Shown here: piece by piece, positions 10,799 to 22,815 of the stretch
Position numbering within the stretch: position 1 is the first letter of the stretch
Layout of the letters: every line of letters begins with the position of its first letter
Source: Humulus lupulus
Lineage: Eukaryota; Streptophyta; Magnoliopsida; Rosales; Cannabaceae
Direction: 5' to 3'
Length of the DNA stretch: 64,000 bases
Assembly (NCBI RefSeq): GCF_963169125.1
Contig: NC_084793.1
Span: forward strand, 139,602,297 to 139,666,296
Made by a program: the position numbers and the translations under genes
The notes under the pieces: model-generated
The model's input: only the letters and a program-made list of their open reading frames with translations
The model's database searches: none
Told to the model about the DNA's origin: nothing

Positions 10799-13126
10799 TG
10801 TAACGACCCCAAATTCGCTATTAAGGCTTAAGGGCCTAAAGTAGTGTGCCTAGAGGGCATAATGGGATTCTGTGCGTGTGACTTTTATGAATTTAATGCA
10901 TGATTATGATTTAATGCACGTTATATGACTATTTGATTAATTGTGATGCATGACTATGTGAATTAGTATGCATGTAGACCTGATTGAGCATATTTGTAAT
11001 TTGGCCATGTTGGGCATGACTATGTTGATACCTGTGATCTATGACTCGAGACGATCCTAGAATGAGCGGGTTAGCGGAAAGTCAAAGCGGGAACTTGTAC
11101 CCGGCTTGGTTTAAGCCTGGGGAGTTTAATTGAGAATTTGGGAATATATTTGATGATTAATCAGGTATTGGGTAGCGAGCGGGAATTATTAGGAACACTT
11201 GAGGAATTAGTGGGAATTTGGGTAATATGACTAAAATGCCCCTTTATGGACATAAAGGTTTAGAATTAGTAAGGGAGGGCATTTTGGTCATTAGGCTTGT
11301 AAGAGATAAATTAAAGAAGGGCTTTATACTTAGTGGATTTAGTAGAGAAAAGTTATAGGCTGAAAAGAAAGAAAGAAGAGAAAAGAAAATAGAGGGAAAG
11401 CTGAAGGATTTTGTCCAAGAACGGTTTATGGCTCTCCCAACCTAATTCGTTCATTTTTTCTTGGAGTCAAGCTCAGTGGAGAGCTAGGGTAGGCTGAGCA
11501 TCAAGGATCCTAAGCTAGGCTTGAGGATTGGCAAGGGGTTAGCAAGATCACATTTGAATTTGAGGTAAGTTCTTGGGGATTTTTTGTTTTAGGGCTTGAC
11601 TGGTTTTGAGTTGTGTTTTGAGCTAAATGGATGGGGTTTTTGGGGAAAACAGGTCAAGGTTGTGAAGGTGCAAGCCAAGGAGGTCTAGGGTTTGATTCAA
11701 GGTCGAAATTCCACCCACGGTATGATTTCTAAGACCCTATCCTTGTTGTTTGAGTGATTTTTTGGTTTTTGGGTTCATTGTGTTAGAGTTTGAGTTGTGG
11801 GTTGCTTGAGCTTGGGATTGAGTTCATGGGGTGCTTGGGATGAGTGTGAGGTGTGGTTGTGTGTGTTTTTGGGTTTGGAAAAGGTTTGGGCAAGATTGGT
11901 GTTGAAATGGGAGAAGAAAATCGCAAAATGCGATTTTGGGTTTAGTGTGGCTGCAACTAGCGCTACAGCGCTAGTCAGGGGGCGCTGTAGCGCTAGCCCC
12001 TGTTCTGGTGGGGTGGTTCTGCTTGTAGCTCTACAGCGCCCTCTTTTGAGCGCTGTAGCGCTGCACTGTTCACAGAGGGGATTTTTGGGATTTTGTGAAG
12101 GGATTTTGACCTAGGGTTCGGGGCTTGATTCCGCCACTTTGTTTTGGGGATCTAGGACTTCCCGGGGGATCGGGATTAGTCCCGAGGCTAGGTTTTGGTC
12201 TTGGGATTTGGTGATGACTTTGACTTATGGATTTTGCTTAGGTAAGCGCTAGGGCTCGGGTAAGATCGTGCTCGAGGAGTCAGGTTGATCAAGGCTACCG
12301 AATCTAAAGGTAAGAAAACCGTAACACCCGAGACTAGGGCATGGCCCCACTGTGTGATTGCAAGGCATGGCCCTAGATTGTATTATGTGCAAATGTTTAA
12401 CCTTAAATGAATCATGATGTGTGTGAATGATTATTTCGAATGTACTACATGTGTGATTATAATGAAATGAACGGCAAGGGCCGAGTGCGGCGTAGGCCGG
12501 GTACGGCCGTGGGGCCGAAAGTAACACTCAGCACATGGGATGCTTATAGTCAGGGTGGGACCCAAGGGATACATGAGTTATCCTCGCGGTGAGAACCGAA
12601 ACCCCAGGCTTCGGTAAGGCCTCTGGGGCGGCATGGCCGTACTTGTTTATTATGATGGTTTTCCTATTTATCAGTGAATTACGCCAGCTATATGATTTGC
12701 ATATGTTATGTACTATTTGGGTTTTCTTGCTGGGCTTCGGCTCACGGGTGCTCCGTGTGGCAGGTAAAAGCAAGGAGTCAGTCAACCGGCCATGAGTATG
12801 GAGAGCGTGGGGGCGGCGCGTACATGTTCGGCCTGCCCGACTACTTTGGTTGGGGGCATTTTGTATATGGCTGTATTAAACCATTCTTTTGATAACTAAT
12901 CAAGTGTAAATCTATTTTTGAGTTGTAAATATTTTGTAAACCTTATTTTGGGATCCCAGATGTTTTACATTTAACGTTTTCAATGAAACTAAACATTTTC
13001 AAGAGTACAGCCTTAAACTCTGGTTTATTCACACTTTTGATTTTAGAAACCACTTAGAGTCAGTCAAAAGCACGATTTCTATTTTAAACTCACTAAGTAA
13101 TGGCTCTAAGGTAGTAGGGCGTTACA
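10799..13126 (+). repeat. 5' LTR of Tekay-type gypsy element A
   Basis: This 2.3-kb LTR starts TGTAACGACCCC and ends GGGCGTTACA, followed three bases later by a primer-binding site. It lies directly on broken copia RT sequence, so it marks an insertion into copia element 1. It carries four GC-rich motifs at 11957-12064. A TTTATACTT stretch near 11323 is a possible TATA box, which is an inference only. The ORFs at 11797-12114, 12249-12527, 12528-12785 and 12589-12892 inside it have no recognisable product. Confidence 0.85.
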
Positions 13127-13129
13127 ACT

Positions 13130-13141
13130 TGGTATCAGAGC
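13130..13141 (+). promoter_or_regulatory. Primer-binding site, initiator tRNA-Met type
   Basis: TGGTATCAGAGC is complementary to the 3' end of plant initiator tRNA-Met, including the CCA end. That tRNA is the minus-strand primer of most Tekay gypsy and copia elements. It begins 3 bases after the LTR end. Confidence 0.9.
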
Positions 13142-13466
13142 GAGCCAAGGTTTATTGGTTCTGGAGATTGACCGAACATGTACGCACGCTGCCATTGAAA
13201 AGCTCGACTCAGGGTTGATTGGTATGGTAGATTGATATATTCATGAATATGTGTTTAATGCTTTGTGTGCCTGCCTAGATTGTTATGAGCATGATGATTG
13301 AAATAACATATGCATGATGCCAGGGCAAGGCCCGTTGTATGTTGTATGATATTTGTATGACATTTTGGTCGATTGATCTTGGTTGTTGTTGAGATTGAGA
13401 GGTGGAAATTGGACCTTGTTATCATGCCTAATGAGCGGTGTCACTGATTGCAGGCATTTAGTTGTA

Positions 13467-15398
13467 ATGCCTCGCCAATCGTCGAGACTCCGCGGCATTC
13501 AGGCCGAGGATGATAGCCAGGGGCAGGACCCTCCACCTGCTCCTCAGAACTGGCAGCAGATTTTAGCGGAGATGGAGGCTAGGTTGAAGAAAACAGAGGA
13601 AGAGCTTAGTCAGTTGAGACAACCAGCTCCTCCACCAGCCACTGGGTTACCACCACTGCCGAGTGTGGTACCAGCTCCGGTTCAACCTGTGACTGAGAAC
13701 AGGTTGGAACCCCTGTATGAAAGATTTAGAAAACAGCAACCTCCTACCTTTGAGGGCGGAGCAGACCCACTGCAGGCTGAGCAGTGGATGAGTACAATGT
13801 CTGTGATTCTGGACTTCATGAGGGTTGAAGGAAGGGATAGGGTTGATTGTGCCAGTTATATACTTAGAAATGATGCACGAATATGGTGGGAGGTAGTAGG
13901 GCAGCGAAGGGATACTGCAACTATGGCTTGGGAAGAATTCAAGAGCATTTTTAACGAGAAATACTACAGCGTAGCCGTTCGAGCTGCGAAGGCGGATGAG
14001 TTCAACAACCTGACTCAGGGCAAGTTATCTGTCACTAAGTACGCCCTGGTATTTGACAGATTGGCGAAGTTTGCGCCAGAGCTAGTGCCGACTGATGCGG
14101 CCAGAAGGGACAGGTTTATACGGGGATTAAATGTAATGATCGCCCATGACGTGAGTATTACAATGGCTCCAGAGACTACCTATGCGCAAGTGGTAGACAA
14201 AGCCCTCACTGCTGAGAGGGCTGAGGATCAGATCTGGAAAGATAGCGCTGCTAGGCGCAATACCAGGAGGGTAGTGCCTTCTTCTTCTGGGCCTAGTCGG
14301 GGCAGCGGCCCCAGTTAGCAGAAGAGGAGAGTACCAGACTCATTTACTCCCTATGGTTCTGACAGGAGGGTTCGCGGTTCTGTGGGTGGCCGCCAGGGCG
14401 GAAATGACAACTGGAGGGGCTCTCCATTGTGTCCTCGATGCAGGCGACGGCATCAGGGCGAGTGCCGGTCCAGGGCATGCTTTGTTTGTGGAAGCACCAG
14501 TCACTTGAAGAAAGATTGCCCGCAGGCTAAGAAGGAGGAGCCAAGGCAAGGTGACAGCCTCGCTCCTGCTAGGGTTTTCACCTTGACTCAGACTGAGGCA
14601 GAGGCCAGTCCATCAGTGGTCACAGGTCAGATTTTTAGCGCTGGATCCTTGTTTACTGCATTGATTGATTCTGGTGCTACGCACTCATTTGTTTCTGCTA
14701 GGGTGATTGATCAGCTGTGTAGACCTAGCATTTTGTATGCTAGGGGTTTTCAGACTATATTGCCTACAGGAGAACTGGTAGTCTCTAGGAGGTGGGTTAG
14801 AGCATTACCAGTAGTAGTGGACGGTAGAGAATTGTTTGTTGACCTGATTGAGCTAGATATGGACGATTTTGATATAATACTAGGAATGGATTGGTTGACG
14901 CGGTATGGAGCAACAATTGATTGTAGGCGACGAATGGTGACCTTTGAACCGGAAGGTGAGGCACCCTTTGTGTTTGTGGGGACGGTGAATGGACCACGGG
15001 TGCCTCTGATCTCAGCACTAAAGGCTAGAGACCTGATGCAGGAGGGTTGCATAGGATTCCTAGCGAGTATAGTAGATTCCTCCAAGGTGGCGACAGTGGG
15101 ACCGAATGAAACTAGAGTGGTCTGTGAGTTTCCAGACTTGTTTCCATCAGATCTGCCGGGATTGCCGCCGCAGCGGGAGATTGAGTTCGGCATAGAGTTA
15201 GCTCCGGGAGCAGAGCCAGTATCCAAGGCACCTTACAGAATGGCTCCGGCAGAATTAAAGGAATTGAAGATTCAGTTGCTGGAACTACTTGATTTGGGGT
15301 TTGTCAGACCAAGTTTCTCGCCGTGGGGTGCTCCAGTATTATTTGTTAAGAAAAAGGATGGATCGCTCCGGATGTGCATAGACTACAGGGAGTTGAAT
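13467..15398 (+). pseudogene. Gag-pol of Tekay-type gypsy element A, truncated in RT
   Basis: I take ATG 13467 (MPRQSSRLRG) as the start, because a basic Met-Pro-Arg start is usual for this gag; the same frame is open from 13383. Gag (to about 14280) has the retrotransposon gag core (PPTFEGGADPLQAEQW; FNEKYY). A TAG at 14316-14318, where a CAG Gln would fit, breaks the frame. After it the same frame continues with a CCHC zinc knuckle ([14 protein letters not shown], near 14480-14520), an aspartic protease ([12 protein letters not shown], near 14665), and the RT N-terminal part ([29 protein letters not shown]). The frame then runs into LTR sequence of a different, inverted element near 15399, so most of RT, RNase H, integrase and the 3' LTR are gone. 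Confidence 0.9.
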
Positions 15399-17797
15399 GA
15401 TAACCTCAGTCGTGGAGGACGAGCATGCTTCATATGTACACTCCATCCCTGAAGCTCTCAAACTCAAGGCTGGTCCAGCTTTTCCTGTCCTTTACCTACT
15501 CCATTTACCACCCGTGAGTCGAGGCTTAACAAGAAAACGTAATCATGCTTATAAGAAGTACATTATCATATCAGATATTTATAGTTATCATGCCTAGCAG
15601 TAATAACCCTACTCATGCATGCAATCAACCCAGATAAGTTACTATAGAGACACACTAGGGCTTATTGCCCAATCTCTTATATAACCAGCCTTAGAGCTGG
15701 CCAAGCAGGTCTGATGCTTAACATTCCAGATGACCCTAGGAGCATTCAAGCGTATATCTCGCTTTCGGGTTGGCTTAACCCTATCAACCAGTAGTTAGCA
15801 TGCTATTGCCGCCCTCGTCTCCTAAGTCGAGCCTTTAAACCCTCAACTTATAAGCTGACTCCCTTAATCTTTGACTGATAAGTCTAGTCTTTTAACCTTC
15901 GTCTCATAAGCTGAGTCCTTAAGCTTCAACTAATAAATCGAGTCTGTAGACTTTGACTAATAAGTCATGTCTGTAGCCCCCGACTGATAAGTCAAGTCTT
16001 TTACTCTTTGACTGATAAGTTGAGTCTTTTAACCTTCCACTGATAAGTCAAGTCCTTAATCTTCTTCTGATAAGGCGAGTATGTAACCTCTGACTGATAA
16101 GTCGAGTCCTTAACCTTTAACTGATAAGTCGAGTCTTTAAAATTGGTTATGTCCTTGACTATTAAGCCAAGCTCTTCATCAAATAACACAGATAAATCTT
16201 CAGCCTATAAGCTGAGCTTCCCAATCAAATATACAGAAAAACAATTATTACATAGCATAGGTAATCACAGCACATTTAATATGTTTAATTCAACATTCTC
16301 CACATAATACCAGGCCAAGCCCTAAACGCAGACCAGGTGCAGATTTCTTACCTCAGGTTTGAGTGCAATGTATAATAAGAACAACCCTCGAGCACAATCC
16401 CGGCTCCGAGCCCCCAGCAGTAACCTAGTCACAACCATAATATAGAATCTCGTCAATAACGATCGAATAAAGGATTTCAGATCGAGCCCTAGCCTCCATG
16501 AAGTCGAATTCTACTAATCTTGGTAGTAGAATCGATCCCGAGCCCTTAGGCTTGAGTTCCCTTTCACTCAAAACCCTTCTTGGCCATTCTACATATGCTC
16601 ACCACGACATCCTAAATGGGTCACGATGTGCCTCAAGTCGTAGGCTCCCAGTCCCTTCTTTCCTGGGACACGCACCACGACCCAGACTTGCCGGGTCGCA
16701 GCACACCTCTGCGAAACAAAATCCCCTCGGCCTTGGTTCATGCGGGTCCTAACGCCCCAGGAGCAGGGTCACAGCGCTACCCTACGATTCAAGATTTCTA
16801 GATTTTTCCTCAAGCCAAATCTTACCAAAATCATCCTAAATAATTCCCAAAACCATAATTAACCCAAGAAAAACATCGACATATTACCAGCAACAAAACC
16901 CAACCTAAAACTTGACCGAAAACTCACTAAAAATCACAATCAACCCATTGATCCTCAAAGCTCAAGAACACTTCAAGAACTCTAGGAAACCAAAGCAGAA
17001 ATCAGTAAAAACAGGGATTGATGTGTACCTTAGTTGTGCTTAATGGCCTCCTAGCTGAAACTAATCTAGCCGTAGAATCAAGCCTTATATTCCAAGCTCC
17101 CTAGCCTTGAATTCCCTTGGTTTTCCTTAATGATTCACCAACAAAGATGAGAGAGAGAGAGAGAGAAGAATGAGTGAGAGAGAGAGAAAGAGAGAGAGCT
17201 GAGAGCGTGTTTTGTGTTTTTTTGTTTTCGTGAAGTTACTTAGAGTTCAAGTAACTCTAAGTAAATCCCGAGGCTCAATGTACCAAAAACTGCTTTGAGG
17301 GTAAAATGGTCAAAATTCCCATAATTCCCTCCTATTCTCACTAACACCAAATATATCCTCAAATAGTTACTAAACAATTTCCCATTACCTGATAATTCCA
17401 AGTAATGTATTTAATACCCAAAATACCCCTTGACTCACCCCGAGTCTTGCATTTGGTTCCGTTGTGACTCTCCTACCAACTTGCTCCCTAGGATCGCCTC
17501 TTGCCGAGTAACCCAAATATATCCACATAATAATGTGGTCACACACTTATATCACAATATGCACATATATTCCCAATATACCCATAGCAGGGAAAATTAC
17601 GAAAATTTACATTCTAATAAGAAACGGGCTGACATGCATATCAAGTCATATTATAATATAACTCATGCAATCATATAATCATGCTAAATAAGCTATATAA
17701 TAATAAAACACATGCAATTCCCATAAATTTTCCAATATTGCCCTCCAGTGCCCCTAATCAAGGCACTAAGCCTTATTAGTAATTTTTTGATGCTACA
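15399..17797 (-). repeat. 3' LTR of Tekay-type gypsy element B, end missing
   Basis: This is a homologue of the LTR at 22816-25542. It starts (minus strand) TGTAGCATC at 17797 next to the polypurine tract. It stops at 15399, matching position about 23086 of the other LTR, so about 270 bases of its distal end are missing where it meets the RT of element A. It holds an 11- to 13-unit minisatellite (about 15825-16145), GC-rich motifs near 16617-16760, and a GA-rich simple repeat at about 17145-17200. Confidence 0.85.
15825..16145. repeat. LTR minisatellite with palindromic core, copy 1
   Basis: Tandem units of about 26-30 bases share the core GACTGATAAGTC, in which GACT and AGTC can pair around GATA, followed by GAGTC and a TTTAACCTT-like spacer. 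The same array lies in the paired LTR at 23500-23880. Units are degenerate, with frequent C/T and A/G differences. Confidence 0.8.
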
Positions 17798-17813
17798 ACT
17801 ATCCCCTCCTTAT
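17798..17813 (-). promoter_or_regulatory. Polypurine tract of element B
   Basis: On the minus strand the sequence reads AAGGAGGGGATAGT directly before the 3' LTR start TGTAGC. This is the standard position of the plus-strand primer of an LTR retrotransposon. Confidence 0.8.
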
Positions 17814-17829
17814 AGAAATTTCACAAATT

Positions 17830-20800
17830 TACCTGAACAACTCCAGATACTAGTCCTGCATGTCTGACTATAACTCCTAGGTCACTTCCTCGACCTTGTT
17901 TTTCCTCCATAATACCTTAATTAAAGGTATGGTTTTGTTCGTCAATACCTTGTCCATTTTATCCAGGAGTTGAACTTGTCGCTCTTCATAGGACAAATAT
18001 GTTTGTAGTTCCAGATCCTCATAACTAAATACATGAGTTACATTTGACACATATCTCTAAAGAATTGAAATATGGAATACATTGTGAACCCCTGCCAGCA
18101 ATGGGGGTAAAGGCAACCAATAGATTACCTGACCAATCCTTTCTAGGATCTCAAAAGGTCCCACGAACCTAGGGCTCAACTTTCCCTTCTTTCCAAACTG
18201 CTTCACCCTTCTCAATGGTGAAACATAGTGGAAAACATAGTCTCTAGCCTGGAACTCTATATTTCTACGCTTGGGGTCAGTATAGCTCTTCTGTCTACTC
18301 TGAGAAGCGAGCATCCGAGTTCTAATCTTCTCGATAGCCTCATTGGTCTTCTAAACTACATCAGGACCCAAATATTTCCTTTCACCCATTTCATCCCAAT
18401 GGATGGGTGAACTGCATTTCCTACCATACAACATCTCATATGGAGCCACTCCAATAGTCGACTTGTAGTTGTTGTTGTAGGAAAACTCAATCATTGGCAA
18501 ATATTTAATCCAGGACCCTTCAAAGTCCATTACGCATGCTCGCGGCATGTTCTCTAATATTTGTATCGTCCTTCAGATTGCCCGTCTATCTGAGGATGAT
18601 GGGCGGTACTGAACATCAATTGTGTACCCATAACCTTCTGTAGACTTCCCCAAAACTTGTAAGTAAAAATGCGGTCCCGATATGACACAATGGACCTAGG
18701 AGTCCCATGAAGGCACACTATCTCTTTCACATAAAGATTAACATACTGATCTACAGTAAGGTTTGTCCTTATTTGAAAGAAATGGGCAGAATTGGCATAT
18801 CGACCCACAATCACCCATAATAGGTCATCCTGGCTCACTGTTCTGGGCATCCCCCCTACGAAGTCCATAGTAATTTCCTCCCATATCCACTCAGGGATAC
18901 CCAAAGGCTATAATAGCCTTGCTGGTCTCTGGTGTTCAACTTTCACTTGCTGACATGTTAGGCCCTTAGCCACATATTCAAAAACATTTCTCTTCATCCC
19001 AGGCCACCAGTACAACAATTTAAAATCCTGATACATCTTTATGGTGCCTAGATGGAGTAAATACAGCGTAGTATGAGATTCATTTAGAATCTATCATCTG
19101 GTAGCAGAGTCCATTGGAACACAAATCCACTCCATGTATCTCTATAAACCCATCCCTGAGACTGTGTAATCCCCAACCACTCTAGCTAGGACATCCTCTC
19201 TGTGCCACATCAACTAAGGATCATTCATCGGCCTTCTCTAATCCTCTCCAAGAGAGTAGATTGTAAGGTGATGTTAGCTAACTAGCCCACCACCAACTCT
19301 ATATCTGCTCTAGTCATCTCCTCTGCCAACTCCTTTGATATTTTCTTCTTGCTAAATAGCTGTCCCGAACCTCTTCGGCTCAAGGCATTGGCCACCACAT
19401 TGGCTTTCCCTTGGTGGTACAGAATCTCACAATCACAATCTTTCACCCACTCCAGCCAATGTCTTTGTCTTATATTAAGATCTCTCTGGGTAAAGAAATA
19501 TTTCAAGCTCTTGTGGTTAGTGTATATCTCACACTTCTCCCCATAAAGGTAATGTTGCCATACCTTCAAGGCAAAGACCACTGTTGCTAATTCCAGATCA
19601 TGGGTAGGGTACCGTTGTACATAATCCTTCAACTGTTGTGATGCATAGGCAATCACCTTTCTAGCTTGCATAAGGACACAACCCAACTCTTGTTTCAATG
19701 CATCACAGTAAACCACGAAATTCTCTTGATCTGAAAGAACACTCAGAACTAAAGCAGTGATCAACTGCCGCTTTAAGTCTTGGATGTTGTTCTCACATCT
19801 ATCTGACCACACAAACTTCAAGTTCTTGTCTATCAGCACTATCAGTGGTGTTGCAATCTTTGAAATCCCTTTCACAAAACGTTGATAATACCTTACCAGT
19901 CAAAGGAAACTCCTAAACTCTGAAGAACTCCTTTGCCTTGGAAAATCCCTGATTGCCTCAATCTTGGCCGAATCTACCATAATTTCATCTCTGGTAGCCA
20001 GAACTCACACTTCTAGAACTTTCCATACAATCTTTGTTCCCTCAACCTCTGTAATATTAACAGGAGATGCGACTCATGCTCTAACTCCGACTGAGAATAA
20101 ACCAGAATGTCATCAATGAAGACTATCACAAATCTGTTCAACTGATCCTTGAACATCCTGTTCATCAGATCCATGAAGGTTTCTAGGGCATTAGTCAATC
20201 CAAAGGACATAACTAAGAACTCGTAATTCCCATACATGATACGAAAGGTAATCTTCAGAGTGTCTTCATCATTGATCCTCAGCTGGTGACAACCATATCG
20301 AAGATAAATCTTTGAAAATATGGTCTTACCTTGTAGCTGATCAAACAAATCATCGATCATTGGTAGTGGATACCTGTTCTTAATAGTCAGCTTGTTCAGC
20401 TCTCTGTAATCAATACAAATTCTTAGAGAGCCATCTTTCTTCTTCACAAATAAGACCGGCGCACCCCACGATGAAAAACTATGCCAAATAAAACCCAAGT
20501 CCAGTAACTCCTGTAATTGAACCTTCAGTTCCTTTAACTCTGTTGGAGTCATCATGTATGGTGCTCTTGATACTGGCTCTGTCCCCGGTGCCAATTCAAT
20601 GACAAATTCTATCTCTCTATGGGGCAGTAACCCTAGTAACTATTTTGGAAATACATCCCCAAACTTACAAACTAATCTTGTATCCTTGGGTCCAACTGAC
20701 ACAACCCTAGTAGTATCTACCACACTATCTAGGAATCCCATGCAACCACCTCGCAATAGGTTTCTAGCTCTCAATACTGATATCATAGGAATATGGGGTC

Positions 20801-22343
20801 TGTGCACAATTCCCAAAAATAAAAATAGGTCCTCGCCCTTAGGTTTAAAGGTTACAATCTTTCTCTTACAATCTATGGTTGCCCCATACTTGGCTAGCCA
20901 ATCCATAACCAAGATCTTATCAAATTCTTCCATGACCAGCTCAATGAGATCTACTGATAGCTCTTTGCTATCAACTTCCACCGATAATGACCTGACCCAT
21001 CTCATAGAGATCACCAGATCCCCAGTAGGCACTAAAGTCCCAAATCCGACTACATAGTATTCCCATGGTCTACACAACCTATCTATCACCCTACTAGATA
21101 CAAAGGAATGAGTAGCCCCAGAATCAATCAAAACAAAATAAGAAGTCCCAACACTAGAAAGTTGACTTGTTACTACTGAGGGTCGAGCCGCAGCCTCTAA
21201 TTGTGTCAATGCAAACACTCGAGCTGCAGCCAGGTTGTCTGCCTTCTTTGGTTCTTCCTTCTTCACCCTTGGGCAATCTCTCTCAAGGTGCCCAATTGTA
21301 CCACATAAAAAGTAGGCCTTTGCCAGACACTCTCCCAGATGACGTCTCCTACATCTGGCACATTCTGCATAAGTCCTCAAGCTCTCATTGCTACACTGTC
21401 AACCACCCTGTATACCTCGTGGCCTCCTGTCTAGGCCTGGAACTGTCAAGGTATCAGGGGACTTCCTCTTCTGGTCACTAGGGCCTCCACCCCTACAAGC
21501 GCCAATAAAGGGAGGTCCCACCCTCCTAGTGTCTCTTCTGGCCGCGTTCTCGCACCAGATCTTGTTTTCAGCGCCCTCAGTAGTGAGGGCCTTCTCCACT
21601 ATCTGAGCATAAGTCATCACTCTAGATACTAAAGTAATTTTAATATCCCAGGCTATCATAATGTTTAGCCCTCGAATAAATCTCTCCTTTCTTATCACAT
21701 CATTTGGCACCAAGTCTACAATGAACGTGGCCAACCTATCAAAATTGAGGGCATACTCTATAACAGTTATGGTGCCCTACACCAGATTACTGAACTCGTC
21801 AGACTTTGCAGCTCTAACTGCATCATTATAGTATTTATGATTAAATAATTCTCTGAATTCCACCGGGCTCAGGGGATTTACATTTCTGGTCTGGGATACC
21901 AGTTCCCACCAGATTCGGGTGTCCTCCCAAAACATGAATATGGCACAGGCCACTCTGTCATTACTTTCCACCCCCATAAAGTTCAGGATTGAGGTTGTCA
22001 TACCCATCTACTACTCAGCACGTAGCAGATCTGGCCCTCCCTCAAAGGTAGGAGGGTGTTGTTTCCTGGAGCGCTTATAGAGAGGCTCCAGCCTATTTTC
22101 AACCCCTGGCTGTTGCTCTAATGCTGGTGCCACAATAGGTGGCACAATTGATGTTGCGTTCCGTGCTGGAACCTGCTATTGTCTCAACAGATGGATTTCT
22201 CCTTCCTACCCCTGTATCCTAGCTTGTATATCTGAAAGCACATGATGCCAATTCTCAGGAGTTGGTGGAGGATTCTGACCCTGGTCACTGTCTCTGACCT
22301 GACTTCCAGCGCCGACTTGCTCATTTGATTGCCCTGGAAGCAT
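17830..22343 (-). pseudogene. Gag-pol of Tekay-type gypsy element B
   Basis: The minus-strand polyprotein has all domains in order but is broken by stops and frameshifts. Gag starts at ATG 22343 (MLPGQSNEQ), with a core similar to element A (FNHKYYNDAVRAAKSDEF, about 21790-21860). The zinc knuckle is at about 21290-21330 (CGTIGHLERDC). Protease has [13 protein letters not shown] (about 21100). RT runs 20594-20013 and keeps [16 protein letters not shown] and the FIDDILVY catalytic motif. RNase H is at 19875-19282. Integrase covers about 18904-18351 (AHHPQIDGQSE). The C-terminal GPF/chromodomain-type tail is at 18314-17830 (LSPRFVGPFEILERIG). ORFs on the plus strand here (for example 20554-21057) are shadows. 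Confidence 0.9.
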
Positions 22344-22800
22344 ACTTCAAAGTTTATCTGCAATCAATGACTCGACACATTAAGCAACAATAACGATGCC
22401 CAACACCACTCCCATGGTCTGAAACCGGACAATTAAGCATACACATGCAATGACAGTGCTAATAAGCAGTTCAATAGCTTCCAAAAATAGCAATCCTATG
22501 AATAAGCAAGTCAGTTTATATTCACGCTTAATTAGGGTGCTAAAAAGCACATTCTTCTCAACATTCATTACAATAATAGTGCAAATAAGCACATTCTTTA
22601 TTATACACATAACAATCAAGGGCCAGACCCTATCATTATAACTCATGCTTCCTAATCAAGCATGCAAATAAGAGATTTATATGTCAAATAGGTAGGTAAA
22701 CACAAATTAACATAAATAGTTACTAAACTCTGAGTCCAACTTGTCTTCAGCGGCGATTGTACATGCCCAGCCAATCTTCAAGAACCTTTAAACCTAAACT

Positions 22801-22813
22801 GCTCTGATAGCAA
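22801..22813 (-). promoter_or_regulatory. Primer-binding site of element B, one mismatch
   Basis: On the minus strand TTGCTATCAGAGC lies 2 bases from the 5' LTR. It matches the initiator tRNA-Met type site seen at 13130, except C in place of one G. Confidence 0.85.
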
Positions 22814-22815
22814 GT

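Noticed and set aside
11797..12114. 105-residue plus-strand ORF
   Set aside because: Lies wholly inside a gypsy LTR; low-complexity Leu/Trp/Ala composition from G-rich DNA; no homologue recognised.
13130..13141. tRNA gene
   Set aside because: The match to initiator tRNA-Met is only the short primer-binding site; no cloverleaf is present.
14750..15226. 158-residue minus-strand ORF
   Set aside because: Antisense shadow of element A protease and RT linker; no motif of its own.
20554..21057. 167-residue plus-strand ORF
   Set aside because: It is the antisense shadow of the gypsy protease/RT region of element B. The minus strand carries the conserved motifs.
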